NCBI GenBank assembly: GCA_913031595.1
Contig: CAJWCP010000006.1
Location: 1-56,250 of the forward strand
DNA length: 56,250 nt
Direction: 5' to 3'
From: an uncultured Flavobacteriales bacterium
Lineage (GTDB): Bacteria > Bacteroidota > Bacteroidia > Flavobacteriales > BACL11
Under the pieces are notes generated by a model. The model made no database searches and was not told the origin of the DNA. It was given only the letters and a program-made list of their open reading frames with translations. Position numbers and translations under genes: made by a program. Positions 28,374 to 39,305 of this stretch are shown piece by piece; the stretch's first letter is position 1, and each line of letters starts with the position of its first letter.

Positions 28374-29527
28374 GAGTTGCTTTAATATCTTCTTCTTTTT
28401 ATCCTGCTACCTTTTATGGAGGCCCTGTTTCTGCTACTTGGGATTTATCTAGAAAATTGGGTGATCAAGGTATAGAAGTTTATGTTTCTACTACAAATGC
28501 AAATGGTAAAGAACGTCTTAGGGTTAAGACTAATGAGTTTATAAATAAGGGAAAGAATTTATTTGTTAAATATTATCATGAACAGATTATTAATCGATTT
28601 TCTTTTAAATATATATTAGGATTGTGGAAAGATATTGCTAAATCGGATCTTGTTTATATACAATATCTTTTTCATTATACGGTATTTTTTGCATTAATTT
28701 ATAGTTTTTTACAAAATAAAAAGATAATCATTTGTCCTAGAGGTAGTTTCTCTCATTTCACCTTACATTATAAGTGGTCTTTATTAAAGTCTTTATGGTT
28801 ATCTGTCTTAATTAAACCCTTATGTAAAGATGTATGTTGGCATGTTTCTTCTTATTTGGAAGAGCAGGATATTTTAAAGCTTTTTCCAAAAGCAGATATT
28901 AAAGTTATCAACGATGGGATTGATTATAATACATTTCAGGATATAGATAAATTAGATAAAAAGGAATTGCTATATAAATTTACTAATCATAACTTTGAAA
29001 AGATTTCACATATTTTTTTCTCGATGGGCAGATTGCATAAAATAAAAAGGTTTGATGCCGTTATTGATGCATTTGTTTTATTTTTAAATGATTATCCAGA
29101 TGCTAAATTACTAATTGCAGGTCCAGATGATGGTTGCAGGAATAATCTGCTTAAGCAGATCCAAGATTTACATTTGTCTAATTCTGTTTTCTTAATAGGT
29201 TCGCTAGATTTTAGGAGTAAATGTTTAGTTATGGGAAATGTAGATTTATTTATTTTAGCTTCTTATTTTGAAAGTTTTGGAATAGTTATTGCTGAATCAC
29301 TTGCTTGTGGAACTCCTGTTGTTGTTTCTAATAATACTCCTTGGAAAGATATAGAAAAAAATAAATGTGGTATTTTTACTGAATCTGAGTATGATGGTCT
29401 TTATTTATCTTTTAAAAGATTTTTAGATATGGAATTTGATAGTAATATGATTAGGAATTATGTCAGAGTAAATTATGATTGGCATGTAATAGTAAAAAAG
29501 TTTATTAATTTAATTAAGAGTCAGTAA
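28370..29527 (+). CDS. Glycosyltransferase family 4
   Basis: 'PATFYGGPVSATWDLSRKLG', 'FSMGRLHKIKRFDAVIDAF...LASYFESFGIVIAESLACGTPVV'. Confidence 0.87.
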   Translation: MRVALISSSFYPATFYGGPVSATWDLSRKLGDQGIEVYVSTTNANGKERLRVKTNEFINKGKNLFVKYYHEQIINRFSFKYILGLWKDIAKSDLVYIQYLFHYTVFFALIYSFLQNKKIIICPRGSFSHFTLHYKWSLLKSLWLSVLIKPLCKDVCWHVSSYLEEQDILKLFPKADIKVINDGIDYNTFQDIDKLDKKELLYKFTNHNFEKISHIFFSMGRLHKIKRFDAVIDAFVLFLNDYPDAKLLIAGPDDGCRNNLLKQIQDLHLSNSVFLIGSLDFRSKCLVMGNVDLFILASYFESFGIVIAESLACGTPVVVSNNTPWKDIEKNKCGIFTESEYDGLYLSFKRFLDMEFDSNMIRNYVRVNYDWHVIVKKFINLIKSQ

Positions 29528-31258
29528 GTGTATATTTTAGGTATTAATGCTTATCATGGAGATTCTGCAGCATGCTTATTGAAGGATGGAGTTGTAGTTT
29601 GTGCTACTGAGGAAGAACGTTTTAGGAGAATTAAGCATTGGGCAGGTTTTCCTAAAGAGGCTATAAAATTTTGTTTGCAGGATCAAGGAATCTCTATTGA
29701 TCAAGTTGATTACATTACTATATCAAGAAATCCTAAAGCTAATTTTTACAAGAAATTAGCTTATGTTTTTAGTAATCCTAGTCAGTTTTCTTTTGTTCTA
29801 GATCGATTAATAAATACTAATAGGATTAATTCTATTCAAGATGAATTATCAAGTTTATTTAATATATCTTCTTCTTTATTAAAATCAAAGATATTTAATA
29901 TTGAACATCATAGGAGTCATATTGCTTCTTCTTTTTTTGCTTCTCCATTTAAGCATGCAGCTATTTTATCTATTGATGGTTTTGGTGATTTTACTTCTAC
30001 AATGACGGCAGTAGGAAATGGTAATCAATTTGATGTGCTAGGTGAAATAAATTATCCTCACTCATTAGGAGTTTTTTATACTACTTTAACACAGTTTTTA
30101 GGTTTTTCTAATTATGGTGATGAGTATAAAGTGATGGGTTTAGCTCCTTATGGAAAGCCAGTTTTTATTAAAGATTTAGAGAAATTATTATTAACAAAAA
30201 ATGGATTTTTTAAACTTAATAGATCTTATTTTAGACACTTTAAAGAAGGTATAAATATGAATTGGAAAGAGGGAAAACCTGTTGTCGGTATTAATTTTTC
30301 AGATTCTTTGGTTGATTTGATAGGCAAGCCTAGAAAGAAAGATGATTCTATAGAACAGTGGCATATTGATTTAGCTTGTTCTGTCCAAAAGATTACAGAG
30401 GATGTGATATTTTATATTTTAAATTCTTTACATAAAAAGACAGGTTTAGATAATCTTTGTATGACTGGTGGTGTGGCTCAAAACTCTGTAGTGAATGGAA
30501 AGATATTAGCCAGAACACCATTTAAGAATATATATATACCTTCAGCTGCTAATGATTCGGGTACTTCTATTGGCTCAGCTTTATATTTATATAATCATAT
30601 TTTGCGTAAACCAAGGTGTGAAGCAATTAAGTCTGCTTCTTTTGGTAAAGAGTATTCAGAAGAGTATGTTAGATCTTTATTAGACGAAAAAGGCATTCTA
30701 TATAAGATGTTATCTGATAAAGAATTATTTAATATAGTTGTAGATAAACTTTTGGATGCTGGAGTTGTTGGATGGTTTCAAGGTAGAGCAGAATTTGGCT
30801 CTAGAGCATTAGGCAATCGTTCTATTCTTGTAGACCCTAGAAGAGCTGACGCAAAGGATTTACTTAATAAGAAAATTAAGAGAAGAGAAACATTTAGACC
30901 TTTTGCACCTTCCATTCTTAAAGAATATATCTCAGAATATTTTTTACAAGAAGATAATGCTTATTTTATGGAGAAAGTTTTTGAAATTAAAGAGGAAAAA
31001 CGTGACAAGATTCCTGCAGTGACTCATGTGGATGGCACAGGGAGGTTACATTCAGTAGATTCATCTATATCTCCTAGGTATTATCAGCTCATTCGTACTT
31101 TTTATAATAGAACAGATGTCCCTATCCTTTTAAATACATCTTTTAATGAGAATGAACCAATTGTTAATTCTCCTGAAGAAGCTATTGAGTGTTTTTTAAG
31201 AACTAAGATGGACTTATTGGTTATCGGTAATATCATTATAGAACGCTCTAATGACTGA
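29528..31258 (+). CDS. Carbamoyltransferase (NodU/CmcH family), GTG start
   Basis: 'YILGINAYHGDSAACLLKDGVVVCATEEERFRRIKHWAGFP', 'GWFQGRAEFGSRALGNRSILVDPR'. Confidence 0.92.
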   Translation: MYILGINAYHGDSAACLLKDGVVVCATEEERFRRIKHWAGFPKEAIKFCLQDQGISIDQVDYITISRNPKANFYKKLAYVFSNPSQFSFVLDRLINTNRINSIQDELSSLFNISSSLLKSKIFNIEHHRSHIASSFFASPFKHAAILSIDGFGDFTSTMTAVGNGNQFDVLGEINYPHSLGVFYTTLTQFLGFSNYGDEYKVMGLAPYGKPVFIKDLEKLLLTKNGFFKLNRSYFRHFKEGINMNWKEGKPVVGINFSDSLVDLIGKPRKKDDSIEQWHIDLACSVQKITEDVIFYILNSLHKKTGLDNLCMTGGVAQNSVVNGKILARTPFKNIYIPSAANDSGTSIGSALYLYNHILRKPRCEAIKSASFGKEYSEEYVRSLLDEKGILYKMLSDKELFNIVVDKLLDAGVVGWFQGRAEFGSRALGNRSILVDPRRADAKDLLNKKIKRRETFRPFAPSILKEYISEYFLQEDNAYFMEKVFEIKEEKRDKIPAVTHVDGTGRLHSVDSSISPRYYQLIRTFYNRTDVPILLNTSFNENEPIVNSPEEAIECFLRTKMDLLVIGNIIIERSND

Positions 31259-31988
31259 CACTACATTTTATGATATAACTCCTTTTAGTTATGGATATTC
31301 TTGTAAAGAAAGTATTATTCAGAATATGCATCCTTTACTTAAACAATTGATTCGTCAAAATAAGAATAAGTGTATGGTTGATGTTGGTTGTGGTTGTGGA
31401 CGTAATTTATTATATGCTTCTTCTTTTGCTAGTCAGTTAACAGGTATTGATTTAAGTATTCAATCACTAAATTTTGCTAAAGATTTTATAAAGAATAAAA
31501 ACTTAGAGTTAATAGTTGGTAATAATTTGGCTATCCCATTATTAGATAATACTGTTGATTTAGTGATTAGTGATGGAGTATGTCATCATACAGGAGATAC
31601 TGTTAAAGCTTTCTGTGAATGCATTCGTATTTTGAAGCCAGGGGGGACATTATATTTAGCTGTTTATAAGAAATATCGTTATTATCCACTTTTATATTAT
31701 GTTGTAGGTGGTTTTCTTAGATTAATTAATAAAATAAAATTAGGTAATTTTATCATAGAAAAGTTGTTTATTAAAATTCATTACCTAATGTATAGATTAT
31801 TTAAAGTGCAAAAATTCTCTATTAGTGAATCAAGGAATATTTTCTTTGATTATTTTTTAACTCCAATTGCCACGTTTCAATCTAAGAAAGATGTTGCTTC
31901 TTGGTCAAGAAATAATAATAGTACTATAGTTGATTATGATCGAACAAAGGGTAATTGCCATGTTTTTATAATTCAGAAGAATGAGTAA
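31251..31988 (+). CDS. Class I SAM-dependent methyltransferase
   Basis: 'MVDVGCGCGRNLLYASSFASQLTGIDLS', 'RILKPGGTLYLAVY'. Confidence 0.85.
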   Translation: MTDTTFYDITPFSYGYSCKESIIQNMHPLLKQLIRQNKNKCMVDVGCGCGRNLLYASSFASQLTGIDLSIQSLNFAKDFIKNKNLELIVGNNLAIPLLDNTVDLVISDGVCHHTGDTVKAFCECIRILKPGGTLYLAVYKKYRYYPLLYYVVGGFLRLINKIKLGNFIIEKLFIKIHYLMYRLFKVQKFSISESRNIFFDYFLTPIATFQSKKDVASWSRNNNSTIVDYDRTKGNCHVFIIQKNE

Positions 31989-32745
31989 AGAGCTTAAAAT
32001 AACTATTATTACAGTTTGTTTTAATAGTATTAAAACAATTCAAGATACTATTGATAGTATTAGAACTCAAGATTATGACAATATAGAATATATAGTCATT
32101 GATGGAGGTTCTTCAGATGGGACAATTGATATTATAAAGGAAAATTTAGATATAATAGATTATTATATATCAGAACCTGATCAGGGTATTTATGATGCAA
32201 TGAATAAGGGTATTTTAGCAGCAAAAGGAGATATAATAGGTATATTGAATTCTGATGATTTTTATCCTAATCAATTTATAATAAGTAATGTTATTAAATC
32301 TTTTAAAAGGGAAGATTGTGATGCTGTCTATGGCGATTTGGTGTATGTTGATGAAAAGAATACTACAGAGATTGTTAGATATTGGAAAGCAGGAAAATAT
32401 AATACAACTAAAATTAAGAATGGTTGGATGTTACCTCATCCTACTTTCTTTGTTAAGTCATTGATATATAAACGATTTGACTTGTATAACATTAATCTAA
32501 AGCAAGCGGCTGATTATGATATGATATTAAGATTGTTATATAAGTATAATATTGATGTTGTATATATGCCCATGATTCTTGTTAATATGCGGATAGGGGG
32601 GGTTAGTAATATGAATTTATTACAAAGATTAAAGGCAAATAAAGAAGATAGTTTAGCATGGAAGAATAATGGTCTTAGAAAACCATTTTTTCTACGATTA
32701 AGAAAGCCCTTGCAAAAGGTTCGGCAATTTTTTATAAAACCTTAA
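31981..32745 (+). CDS. Glycosyltransferase family 2
   Basis: 'ITIITVCFNSIKTIQDTIDSIRTQDYDNIEYIVIDGGSSDGTIDII'. Confidence 0.92.
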   Translation: MSKELKITIITVCFNSIKTIQDTIDSIRTQDYDNIEYIVIDGGSSDGTIDIIKENLDIIDYYISEPDQGIYDAMNKGILAAKGDIIGILNSDDFYPNQFIISNVIKSFKREDCDAVYGDLVYVDEKNTTEIVRYWKAGKYNTTKIKNGWMLPHPTFFVKSLIYKRFDLYNINLKQAADYDMILRLLYKYNIDVVYMPMILVNMRIGGVSNMNLLQRLKANKEDSLAWKNNGLRKPFFLRLRKPLQKVRQFFIKP

Positions 32746-32751
32746 ATACTC

Positions 32752-33315
32752 TTGAAAGTTCTTATAATAGATAATTATGATTCTTTCACCTATAATCTTG
32801 CTCATTATGCAAGTATTTTTGTAGATAGATTAGATGTTTTACGATCTAATTTACTCGATATTAAAGCTATTTCTTATTATGATAAAATTATTCTTTCTCC
32901 TGGACCAGGTTTGCCTGTTGAACATCCATTTTTGATGGAGGTTATAGATAAATATCATTCTAAGAAACCTATTTTAGGTATATGCTTAGGTCATCAAGCA
33001 ATAGCGCAATATTTTAAGGCTAAATTAGAGAATCTTTCTATAGTTAAGCATGGAGTCTCTTCTTTGATTTATAATCGAAAAAATTGTTATGTATTTAATA
33101 ATTTACCAGAAAATTTTAATGTAGGTCATTATCATTCTTGGATTGTTTCTAAAGAAAAAATGCCCGATTCTCTGCATATTACATCAACAAATAGTGAAGG
33201 GATAATAACTTCATTTACTCATAAAAAATTTGATTTAAAAGGAATACAATTTCATCCGGAATCAATATTAACTGATTATGGTAAATTGATGATGAAGAAT
33301 TGGATAGAACATTAA
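32752..33315 (+). CDS. Aminodeoxychorismate/anthranilate synthase component II (glutamine amidotransferase), TTG start
   Basis: 'VLIIDNYDSFTYNLAHY', 'ILSPGPGLP', 'ILGICLGHQAIAQYF', 'IQFHPESILT'. Confidence 0.87.
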   Translation: MKVLIIDNYDSFTYNLAHYASIFVDRLDVLRSNLLDIKAISYYDKIILSPGPGLPVEHPFLMEVIDKYHSKKPILGICLGHQAIAQYFKAKLENLSIVKHGVSSLIYNRKNCYVFNNLPENFNVGHYHSWIVSKEKMPDSLHITSTNSEGIITSFTHKKFDLKGIQFHPESILTDYGKLMMKNWIEH

Positions 33316-35792
33316 TTGTAATCTGGACTTAACCAATCTTTTCTTTTTTCAAATTTTAAGTCTTTTAATATTGAAGATTTGACACGAATTGTTAGCATGT
33401 AACTTCTATGAAGACCCATAGGAATCCAGTTAAATAACATTTCCCAACAGTGTAAATCTCTATATATATCTACTGAAGTGTAGGTTAATTCTTTTGTGTC
33501 AAAGTCATATCCTGAACGAAAACCTATTTTCCATTTAGGGGTAAGTTTTATATTACCTGAGAAATTAAGATTCTGTGTGGTGTCAGCAAATTCTGCTGAC
33601 CTATATCCTTTATCATATGTTATGGAATAGTTTGCTCTTAAGTCCCATGGGATTTCATAAAAATCTTCATCATCTTCTTTCTTAGATTTTTTCTGGTTTA
33701 TTGTTTTATTATTTAGATTTATTCCTATAGTAGAGTTTATAGATTTTAGTCTAGCTATTCTATTATTTGTATTAATTTCTAATTGATTAATATTTTGTGT
33801 CTGCTCTTTGTTTGTAGTATAAGGATCATATTGACTTGAGAAAGTAATATCAAATATGTTAAGTAATCTTGTTCTTGCATTAATATTTATTGTGCTAATA
33901 TTTAATGAGTCTTTAAATATATTATATGAACTGGAAATATTTAGGCTTTCTAATATCTTTACTTTTTTTATTTCTTCAGTAGTATCTTTTTTGCTCTTTA
34001 TTTTCATCTCAAGAATGTTGCCTAGGTTAAACCCAATTATTCCGTTTCTTCCTTTTGCAGGAGATCCAAATATGCCATTAGTCATTATAGAGTATTCTTG
34101 TATATTTCCTAATGTGTCAGATTGAACAGATTTATAATATCCGTATTTTTCATTTCCAAAATCAGGCCGGTAATTGAAAGAGATATTTGGTGTTATCACA
34201 TGACGTATAGCTTGTATTTGACCCTTAGACATCTGTATCAGTCCGTATATTTTTGTATTGATAGATGCTGAAAAAGAATAGTCATGCGCTCTTGTAAATT
34301 TATTTATTGTATCAGTAATAATTGAATTGCCATTCCAATTCTTTTCGATTTGTGAAAGATACCATCGTTCAGTAATATTTATTCTAGGGGTAAGTGTAAA
34401 ATGTTTTAATATTTTAACTGAAGTGCTAATAGGAATATTATGTTTCATTCCATATCGGAAATTATTAAAAGCTTCTTTTGTAAAAAGTATAGAATCAGCA
34501 ATTGATATACTGTTTTTTGTATTCATATTATAACTTACGCCAATCTTATGATACCAATTTTTCTTTATAGATTTTCCTATATTTTGAAATGGAAAGACTC
34601 TATTCATATTAAATGTGATTTCAGGTATAGATAGATTAATGATTTTAGTTTGAGTATTTTGATTATGCCTTAAGTTAGCAGATAAATTAAAAGGTGTCCC
34701 TATCCATCTTTTATTTATATTGACACTAGACTGAAATGTGTTTGTCAGATAATCATTAGCATTAAATGAATTATTTTTATGAAATGTACTGCTTCCTGCA
34801 TTTATGTTAGTGGAAAACTGTAGTGATGGATTAGCTTTTGGGTCTTGTTGGTGTCTCCAGCGTATAAAGAAGTCTCTTTTTATGCTGTAATCAGGAAATC
34901 CTTTCATACTGTTTATAATGTTCCCATAACTTAAATCTAGATTACCATTATATTTATATTTTCTTTTGTATCGTAGGTTAGAAAATAGAGACCAACTTCC
35001 TTTACTGTATATATCACTTTTAATACTAAGATCCATTTTATCATTTATAGTGAAATAGTATCCTCCTTGTTTTAGGAAAAAACCTAATCCTGCTGATTCT
35101 CCGTAAGACGGTATTATAATACCTGAGCTCTTTTTTTGATTATTTGGGAAATATCCAAATGGAAATAGGATGGGTGTTGGAATATTGAAGAATGTTAGAT
35201 ATGCAGGTCCGGTAATAATTTTCTCATTACCTATTATCTTAATTTTATTTGCTCTTATTGAATAATGAGGATGTTCTTTGTCACATGTGGTGTAATCACC
35301 TTTTTCTAAGTAAAATATCTCGTTTTCTTCTTTTTTTATAGTTTTTCCTAAAATGAATCCTTCTCCTTCTTTTTTAGATATTTGTTTGACATAAGCTTTT
35401 TTTGTTTTAAAATTGTATGTTATACTATGTGCTTTAAAGCTTTCATTTTTTTCCGTAAATATAGGGTGTCCAATCTTATTACCTAATGTATCGGTGGAAG
35501 TACTAGCATAAACAGTGTTTTCTTTCCAGTTAATTTCAATATAAGCAGCTGTTATAGTTATATCTTCGTATATTATTTTTGCTTCTCCAAATAAATATGC
35601 TTTTTGATTAACAATATTAATTTTAATAGAGTCCTTGGCAAATTTCTCTATCTTATTTTTAAAAGATTCTTCTTTATTATTGTTGTGTTTTATTGTATCA
35701 GCTAAATAAGTAATACTGTTTGCATCTGAATTATTAATAAATCTTGTTAATAAGAAAAAGAAGAGAAATAATTTTTTGGCTTTTATGTTCAA
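33312..35792 (-). CDS. lptD: LPS assembly protein LptD-like (OstA family)
   Basis: OstA-like N-term 'YLFGEAKIIYEDITITAAYIEINWKENTVYA', 'PTPILFPFGYFPNNQKKSSGIIIPSYGES', large beta-barrel region. Confidence 0.82.
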   Translation of the reverse strand: MNIKAKKLFLFFFLLTRFINNSDANSITYLADTIKHNNNKEESFKNKIEKFAKDSIKINIVNQKAYLFGEAKIIYEDITITAAYIEINWKENTVYASTSTDTLGNKIGHPIFTEKNESFKAHSITYNFKTKKAYVKQISKKEGEGFILGKTIKKEENEIFYLEKGDYTTCDKEHPHYSIRANKIKIIGNEKIITGPAYLTFFNIPTPILFPFGYFPNNQKKSSGIIIPSYGESAGLGFFLKQGGYYFTINDKMDLSIKSDIYSKGSWSLFSNLRYKRKYKYNGNLDLSYGNIINSMKGFPDYSIKRDFFIRWRHQQDPKANPSLQFSTNINAGSSTFHKNNSFNANDYLTNTFQSSVNINKRWIGTPFNLSANLRHNQNTQTKIINLSIPEITFNMNRVFPFQNIGKSIKKNWYHKIGVSYNMNTKNSISIADSILFTKEAFNNFRYGMKHNIPISTSVKILKHFTLTPRINITERWYLSQIEKNWNGNSIITDTINKFTRAHDYSFSASINTKIYGLIQMSKGQIQAIRHVITPNISFNYRPDFGNEKYGYYKSVQSDTLGNIQEYSIMTNGIFGSPAKGRNGIIGFNLGNILEMKIKSKKDTTEEIKKVKILESLNISSSYNIFKDSLNISTININARTRLLNIFDITFSSQYDPYTTNKEQTQNINQLEINTNNRIARLKSINSTIGINLNNKTINQKKSKKEDDEDFYEIPWDLRANYSITYDKGYRSAEFADTTQNLNFSGNIKLTPKWKIGFRSGYDFDTKELTYTSVDIYRDLHCWEMLFNWIPMGLHRSYMLTIRVKSSILKDLKFEKRKDWLSPDYN

Positions 35793-35835
35793 GACTTAAT
35801 ATTATATTTGTCTAAACTGTAATAGTAGAAATGTC

Positions 35836-37020
35836 GTGTCAAAATTAGACAATTTATATTATTTATTTCCCAAGAACGTAATTTCAATTTTTTTATTGAG
35901 TCTAATGACATTTCCTTTCTCCTTGTATTCTCAAGATAGTAAAGCAGATAATATAATAAAGAAGATTGTTATTGATGCGGGTCATGGAGGGAAGGATCCT
36001 GGAACTATGGGAACTAAAAGATATAATAAATATGAAAAGCATGTTGCCTTAGCTGTATCACTGAAATTAGGAGATTATATCTCTACTTCTTTTCCAGAGA
36101 CTGAGGTGATTTACACTAGAAAAAGCGATATATTTCTTGCATTAAATGAGCGTACAGAGTTAGCAAATAATGCAGAAGCTGATTTGTTTATTTCAATTCA
36201 TTGTGATGGTTTTACTAATTCAAAAGCATCTGGAGCGAGTGTTTTTGTTATGGGAACAAGTAAACTTAAAGAGAATATGGATATTGCTATGAGAGAGAAT
36301 TCAGTTATTTATTTAGAAGATAATTATCAAGAAAAGTATGAAGGATTTGATCCTAACTCTCCCGAAAGCTATATTGTATTTAGTTTAATGCAAAATACAT
36401 ATTTAGATCAGAGTCTACAATTAGCGGAAGCAGTAGAGCAAGAGTTTTCAAATAGAGCAAACAGGAAAAGTAGAGGCGTTAAACAAGCTCCATTTTATGT
36501 GATAAGTAGAACTAATATGCCTTCAATATTAATAGAATGTGGTTTCTTAACTAATCCTAAGGAAGAAGATTTTTTGCATTCTGAGAAAGGGCAAGATCAT
36601 TTAGCTTCCGCAATATTTGAAGCTTTTAAGAATTATAAAGAAACCGTAGAAGGCTTGCCTGACCAAACAGTTGATAAGAATAGTTTAACTTCGGAGCAAA
36701 AGAATAAAAAAACTATTATGGATGATAATAATATTTCAAAAGATAATAGAGTAGTATATAAAGTGCAAATAGGTACTTATTTACAGTCTATGTTAGGCGA
36801 TAAATTATTTCAAGATATTAAGGCTGAAGAACAGATTATTCATGATACATATAAGTATTTCGTTGGTTATCATGAGAAAAAACAAGAGATAGATAAACTT
36901 AAAGAGCAAATGAAAGAAAAAGGATTTAAAGGTGCTTTTGTGATAGCTTTTTATCAAGGAAATCAAATATCAACAAAAGAAGCATTAGATTTGCAAAAGA
37001 AATTAATTAGTTATGAATAA
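35836..37020 (+). CDS. N-acetylmuramoyl-L-alanine amidase, GTG start
   Basis: 'IVIDAGHGGKDPGTMGTKRYNKYEKHVALAVSLKLG', 'SILIECGFLTNPKEEDFL'. Confidence 0.9.
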   Translation: MSKLDNLYYLFPKNVISIFLLSLMTFPFSLYSQDSKADNIIKKIVIDAGHGGKDPGTMGTKRYNKYEKHVALAVSLKLGDYISTSFPETEVIYTRKSDIFLALNERTELANNAEADLFISIHCDGFTNSKASGASVFVMGTSKLKENMDIAMRENSVIYLEDNYQEKYEGFDPNSPESYIVFSLMQNTYLDQSLQLAEAVEQEFSNRANRKSRGVKQAPFYVISRTNMPSILIECGFLTNPKEEDFLHSEKGQDHLASAIFEAFKNYKETVEGLPDQTVDKNSLTSEQKNKKTIMDDNNISKDNRVVYKVQIGTYLQSMLGDKLFQDIKAEEQIIHDTYKYFVGYHEKKQEIDKLKEQMKEKGFKGAFVIAFYQGNQISTKEALDLQKKLISYE

Positions 37021-37969
37021 AGAATTTAAAATTGGTTTTGTTGTATTAATTGTATTAGTAATGCTAATAGTAGGAGTCAATTATTTAAAAGGATTAAATA
37101 TATTAAGTAGTAATAATAAGAAATATTATGCTCAGTATGAAGATATTGGTGGGTTGCAAGTTGGTTCTTCTGTTAGAGTAAACGGTTATCAAGTTGGAAT
37201 GGTAAGTGATATTGATTTGTTGATACAAGATAGACCGAGTTTGCTAGTCACCCTTATTCTTGATAAAGAATTTTCTATACCTAATAATTCAACAGCTAGA
37301 ATTGTTAATCAAGATTTAATGGGGACAAAGGGTGTCTCTTTGATATTGGGAGATACAGATGTGTATGTAAAGGTCGGCGATACACTTAATAGTAGTATTG
37401 AAGGTAGTCTTCAGGAAGAAGTTAATGCTCAAATTTTACCTCTTAAGAGAAAAGCTGAAGAACTTATAGGTTCTATGGACTCTCTTATGATTATTGTTAC
37501 TGCTATATTGAATAAAGATGCAAGAGCAAACCTTTCAAATAGTCTTAATAGTTTAGACAGGACTTTTGTTTTAATGTCTGAGACTATGCAAAGAGTCAGT
37601 GATATCGTAGGAGAAAATGATGAAAGAATTAATAATGTGATTATTAATTTAGAGTCTATATCAGAGAATATAAAGAATAGTAATGGAGCAATAGAGAATA
37701 CATTATCTAATTTATCTAGTATATCTGATTCATTAGTTAATACAGACATATCTTCTATTGTAGATAATTTTAATGCTATTACTCAACAAATTAATAATGG
37801 TCAAGGTAGTTTAGGATTATTAATAAAAGATGATAGAATGTATAATAATTTAGAGAGGTCTACAAAAGAATTAGCAGAATTAGTAGAGGATATTAAGAAT
37901 AATCCTAGTCGTTATATTAACTTTTCTCTTGTTGGAAGGAGTAGTTCTTATAAAAAGAAAAATAAATAG
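37013..37969 (+). CDS. MlaD/MCE family protein
   Basis: 'YYAQYEDIGGLQVGSSVRVNGYQVGMVSDIDL...LIVNQDLMGTKGVSLILG'-type MCE domain after one N-terminal TM helix. Confidence 0.85.
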   Translation: MNKEFKIGFVVLIVLVMLIVGVNYLKGLNILSSNNKKYYAQYEDIGGLQVGSSVRVNGYQVGMVSDIDLLIQDRPSLLVTLILDKEFSIPNNSTARIVNQDLMGTKGVSLILGDTDVYVKVGDTLNSSIEGSLQEEVNAQILPLKRKAEELIGSMDSLMIIVTAILNKDARANLSNSLNSLDRTFVLMSETMQRVSDIVGENDERINNVIINLESISENIKNSNGAIENTLSNLSSISDSLVNTDISSIVDNFNAITQQINNGQGSLGLLIKDDRMYNNLERSTKELAELVEDIKNNPSRYINFSLVGRSSSYKKKNK

Positions 37970-39282
37970 TGCTAACATCAAGTATAGTATTTACTCTTAT
38001 TTTAATCATTGCATTGGGTACTTTTGCTTATAATTTATATAGAATTATAGCAAACATAAGAATAGGGCGGGATCTTGACAGATCAGACAGAAAACCTGAT
38101 AGATGGAAGAATATGATTAGAGTTGCGTTAGGGCAGTCTAAGATGGTTAGAAGACCTATTGCTGGTATTTTACATATTATCATATATGTAGGTTTTATTA
38201 TTGTGAATATTGAAATGATTGAGATAATAGTAGATGGAGTATTTGGTTCTCATAGATTTCTTTCTTCTATCTTGCCAATAAAGTTATATAACTTTTTAAT
38301 CGCTTCTTTTGAGATACTTGCATTTTTAGTTTTAGTAGCTTGTATATTATTTCTTGTAAGAAGAAATGTAATTAGAATAAAACGTTTCTTTGGTAAAGAG
38401 ATGACTAATTGGCCAAAAACAGATGCTAATCTTATTTTAATCTTTGAAATTTTATTGATGTCTGCTTTTCTTACTATGAATGCAGCAGATAGTATATTGC
38501 AAGGTTTAAGCACCCATTATACTCATGTGGGTTCTTTTCCTGTTAGTCAGTTCATACTTCCAATTATTGATACTCTTTCTTATAATAATTTAGTCTTTCT
38601 TGAGCGTTTTTGTTGGTGGTTTCATATTATTGGTATTCTAGTTTTTTTGAATTACATATTGATATCAAAGCATTTGCATATTTTCTTTGCCTTTCCAAGT
38701 ACGTACTTTGCTAATCTTAATCCTTTAGGAGGTTTGTCTAATTTAGATAGTGTTACAAAGGAGGTGAAACTTATGATGGATCCTAACGCAGATCCTTATG
38801 CTCAAGCTAGTGACTCTACTAATATTTCTCCTCAATCTTTTGGGGCAAAAGATGTTGCTGATTTGAATTGGGTACAGCTTTTGAATGCATATAGTTGTAC
38901 AGAATGTGGTAGATGCACTTCAAATTGTCCTGCAAATCAAACCGGTAAGCTTCTTTCTCCAAGAAAGATATTGATGGATACTAGAGATAGAATTACAGAA
39001 TTTTCTTATAAAAAGAGAAATAAATTAGAAGATAATAAAACACTTTTAGGAGATTATATTACTTCTGAAGAAATATGGGCTTGTACTTCATGTAATGCTT
39101 GTACAGACTCTTGTCCTATTGAATTAGACCCATTGTCTATTATTATAGATTTAAGAAGATATTTAGTAATGGAAGAGTCAGCTGCACCTACTGAGCTTAA
39201 CATGATGTTTACAAACATTGAGAATAATGGAGCTCCTTGGCAATTCTCACCTGCTGACAGATTAAATTGGAAAGATGAGTAA
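37969..39282 (+). CDS. (Fe-S)-binding heterodisulfide reductase-related membrane protein
   Basis: Multi-TM, then 'CTECGRCTSNCPANQTGK' and 'CTSCNACTDSCPIELDP'. Confidence 0.88.
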   Translation: MLTSSIVFTLILIIALGTFAYNLYRIIANIRIGRDLDRSDRKPDRWKNMIRVALGQSKMVRRPIAGILHIIIYVGFIIVNIEMIEIIVDGVFGSHRFLSSILPIKLYNFLIASFEILAFLVLVACILFLVRRNVIRIKRFFGKEMTNWPKTDANLILIFEILLMSAFLTMNAADSILQGLSTHYTHVGSFPVSQFILPIIDTLSYNNLVFLERFCWWFHIIGILVFLNYILISKHLHIFFAFPSTYFANLNPLGGLSNLDSVTKEVKLMMDPNADPYAQASDSTNISPQSFGAKDVADLNWVQLLNAYSCTECGRCTSNCPANQTGKLLSPRKILMDTRDRITEFSYKKRNKLEDNKTLLGDYITSEEIWACTSCNACTDSCPIELDPLSIIIDLRRYLVMEESAAPTELNMMFTNIENNGAPWQFSPADRLNWKDE

Positions 39283-39305
39283 ATGATTATAAACATGATA
39301 ATATT

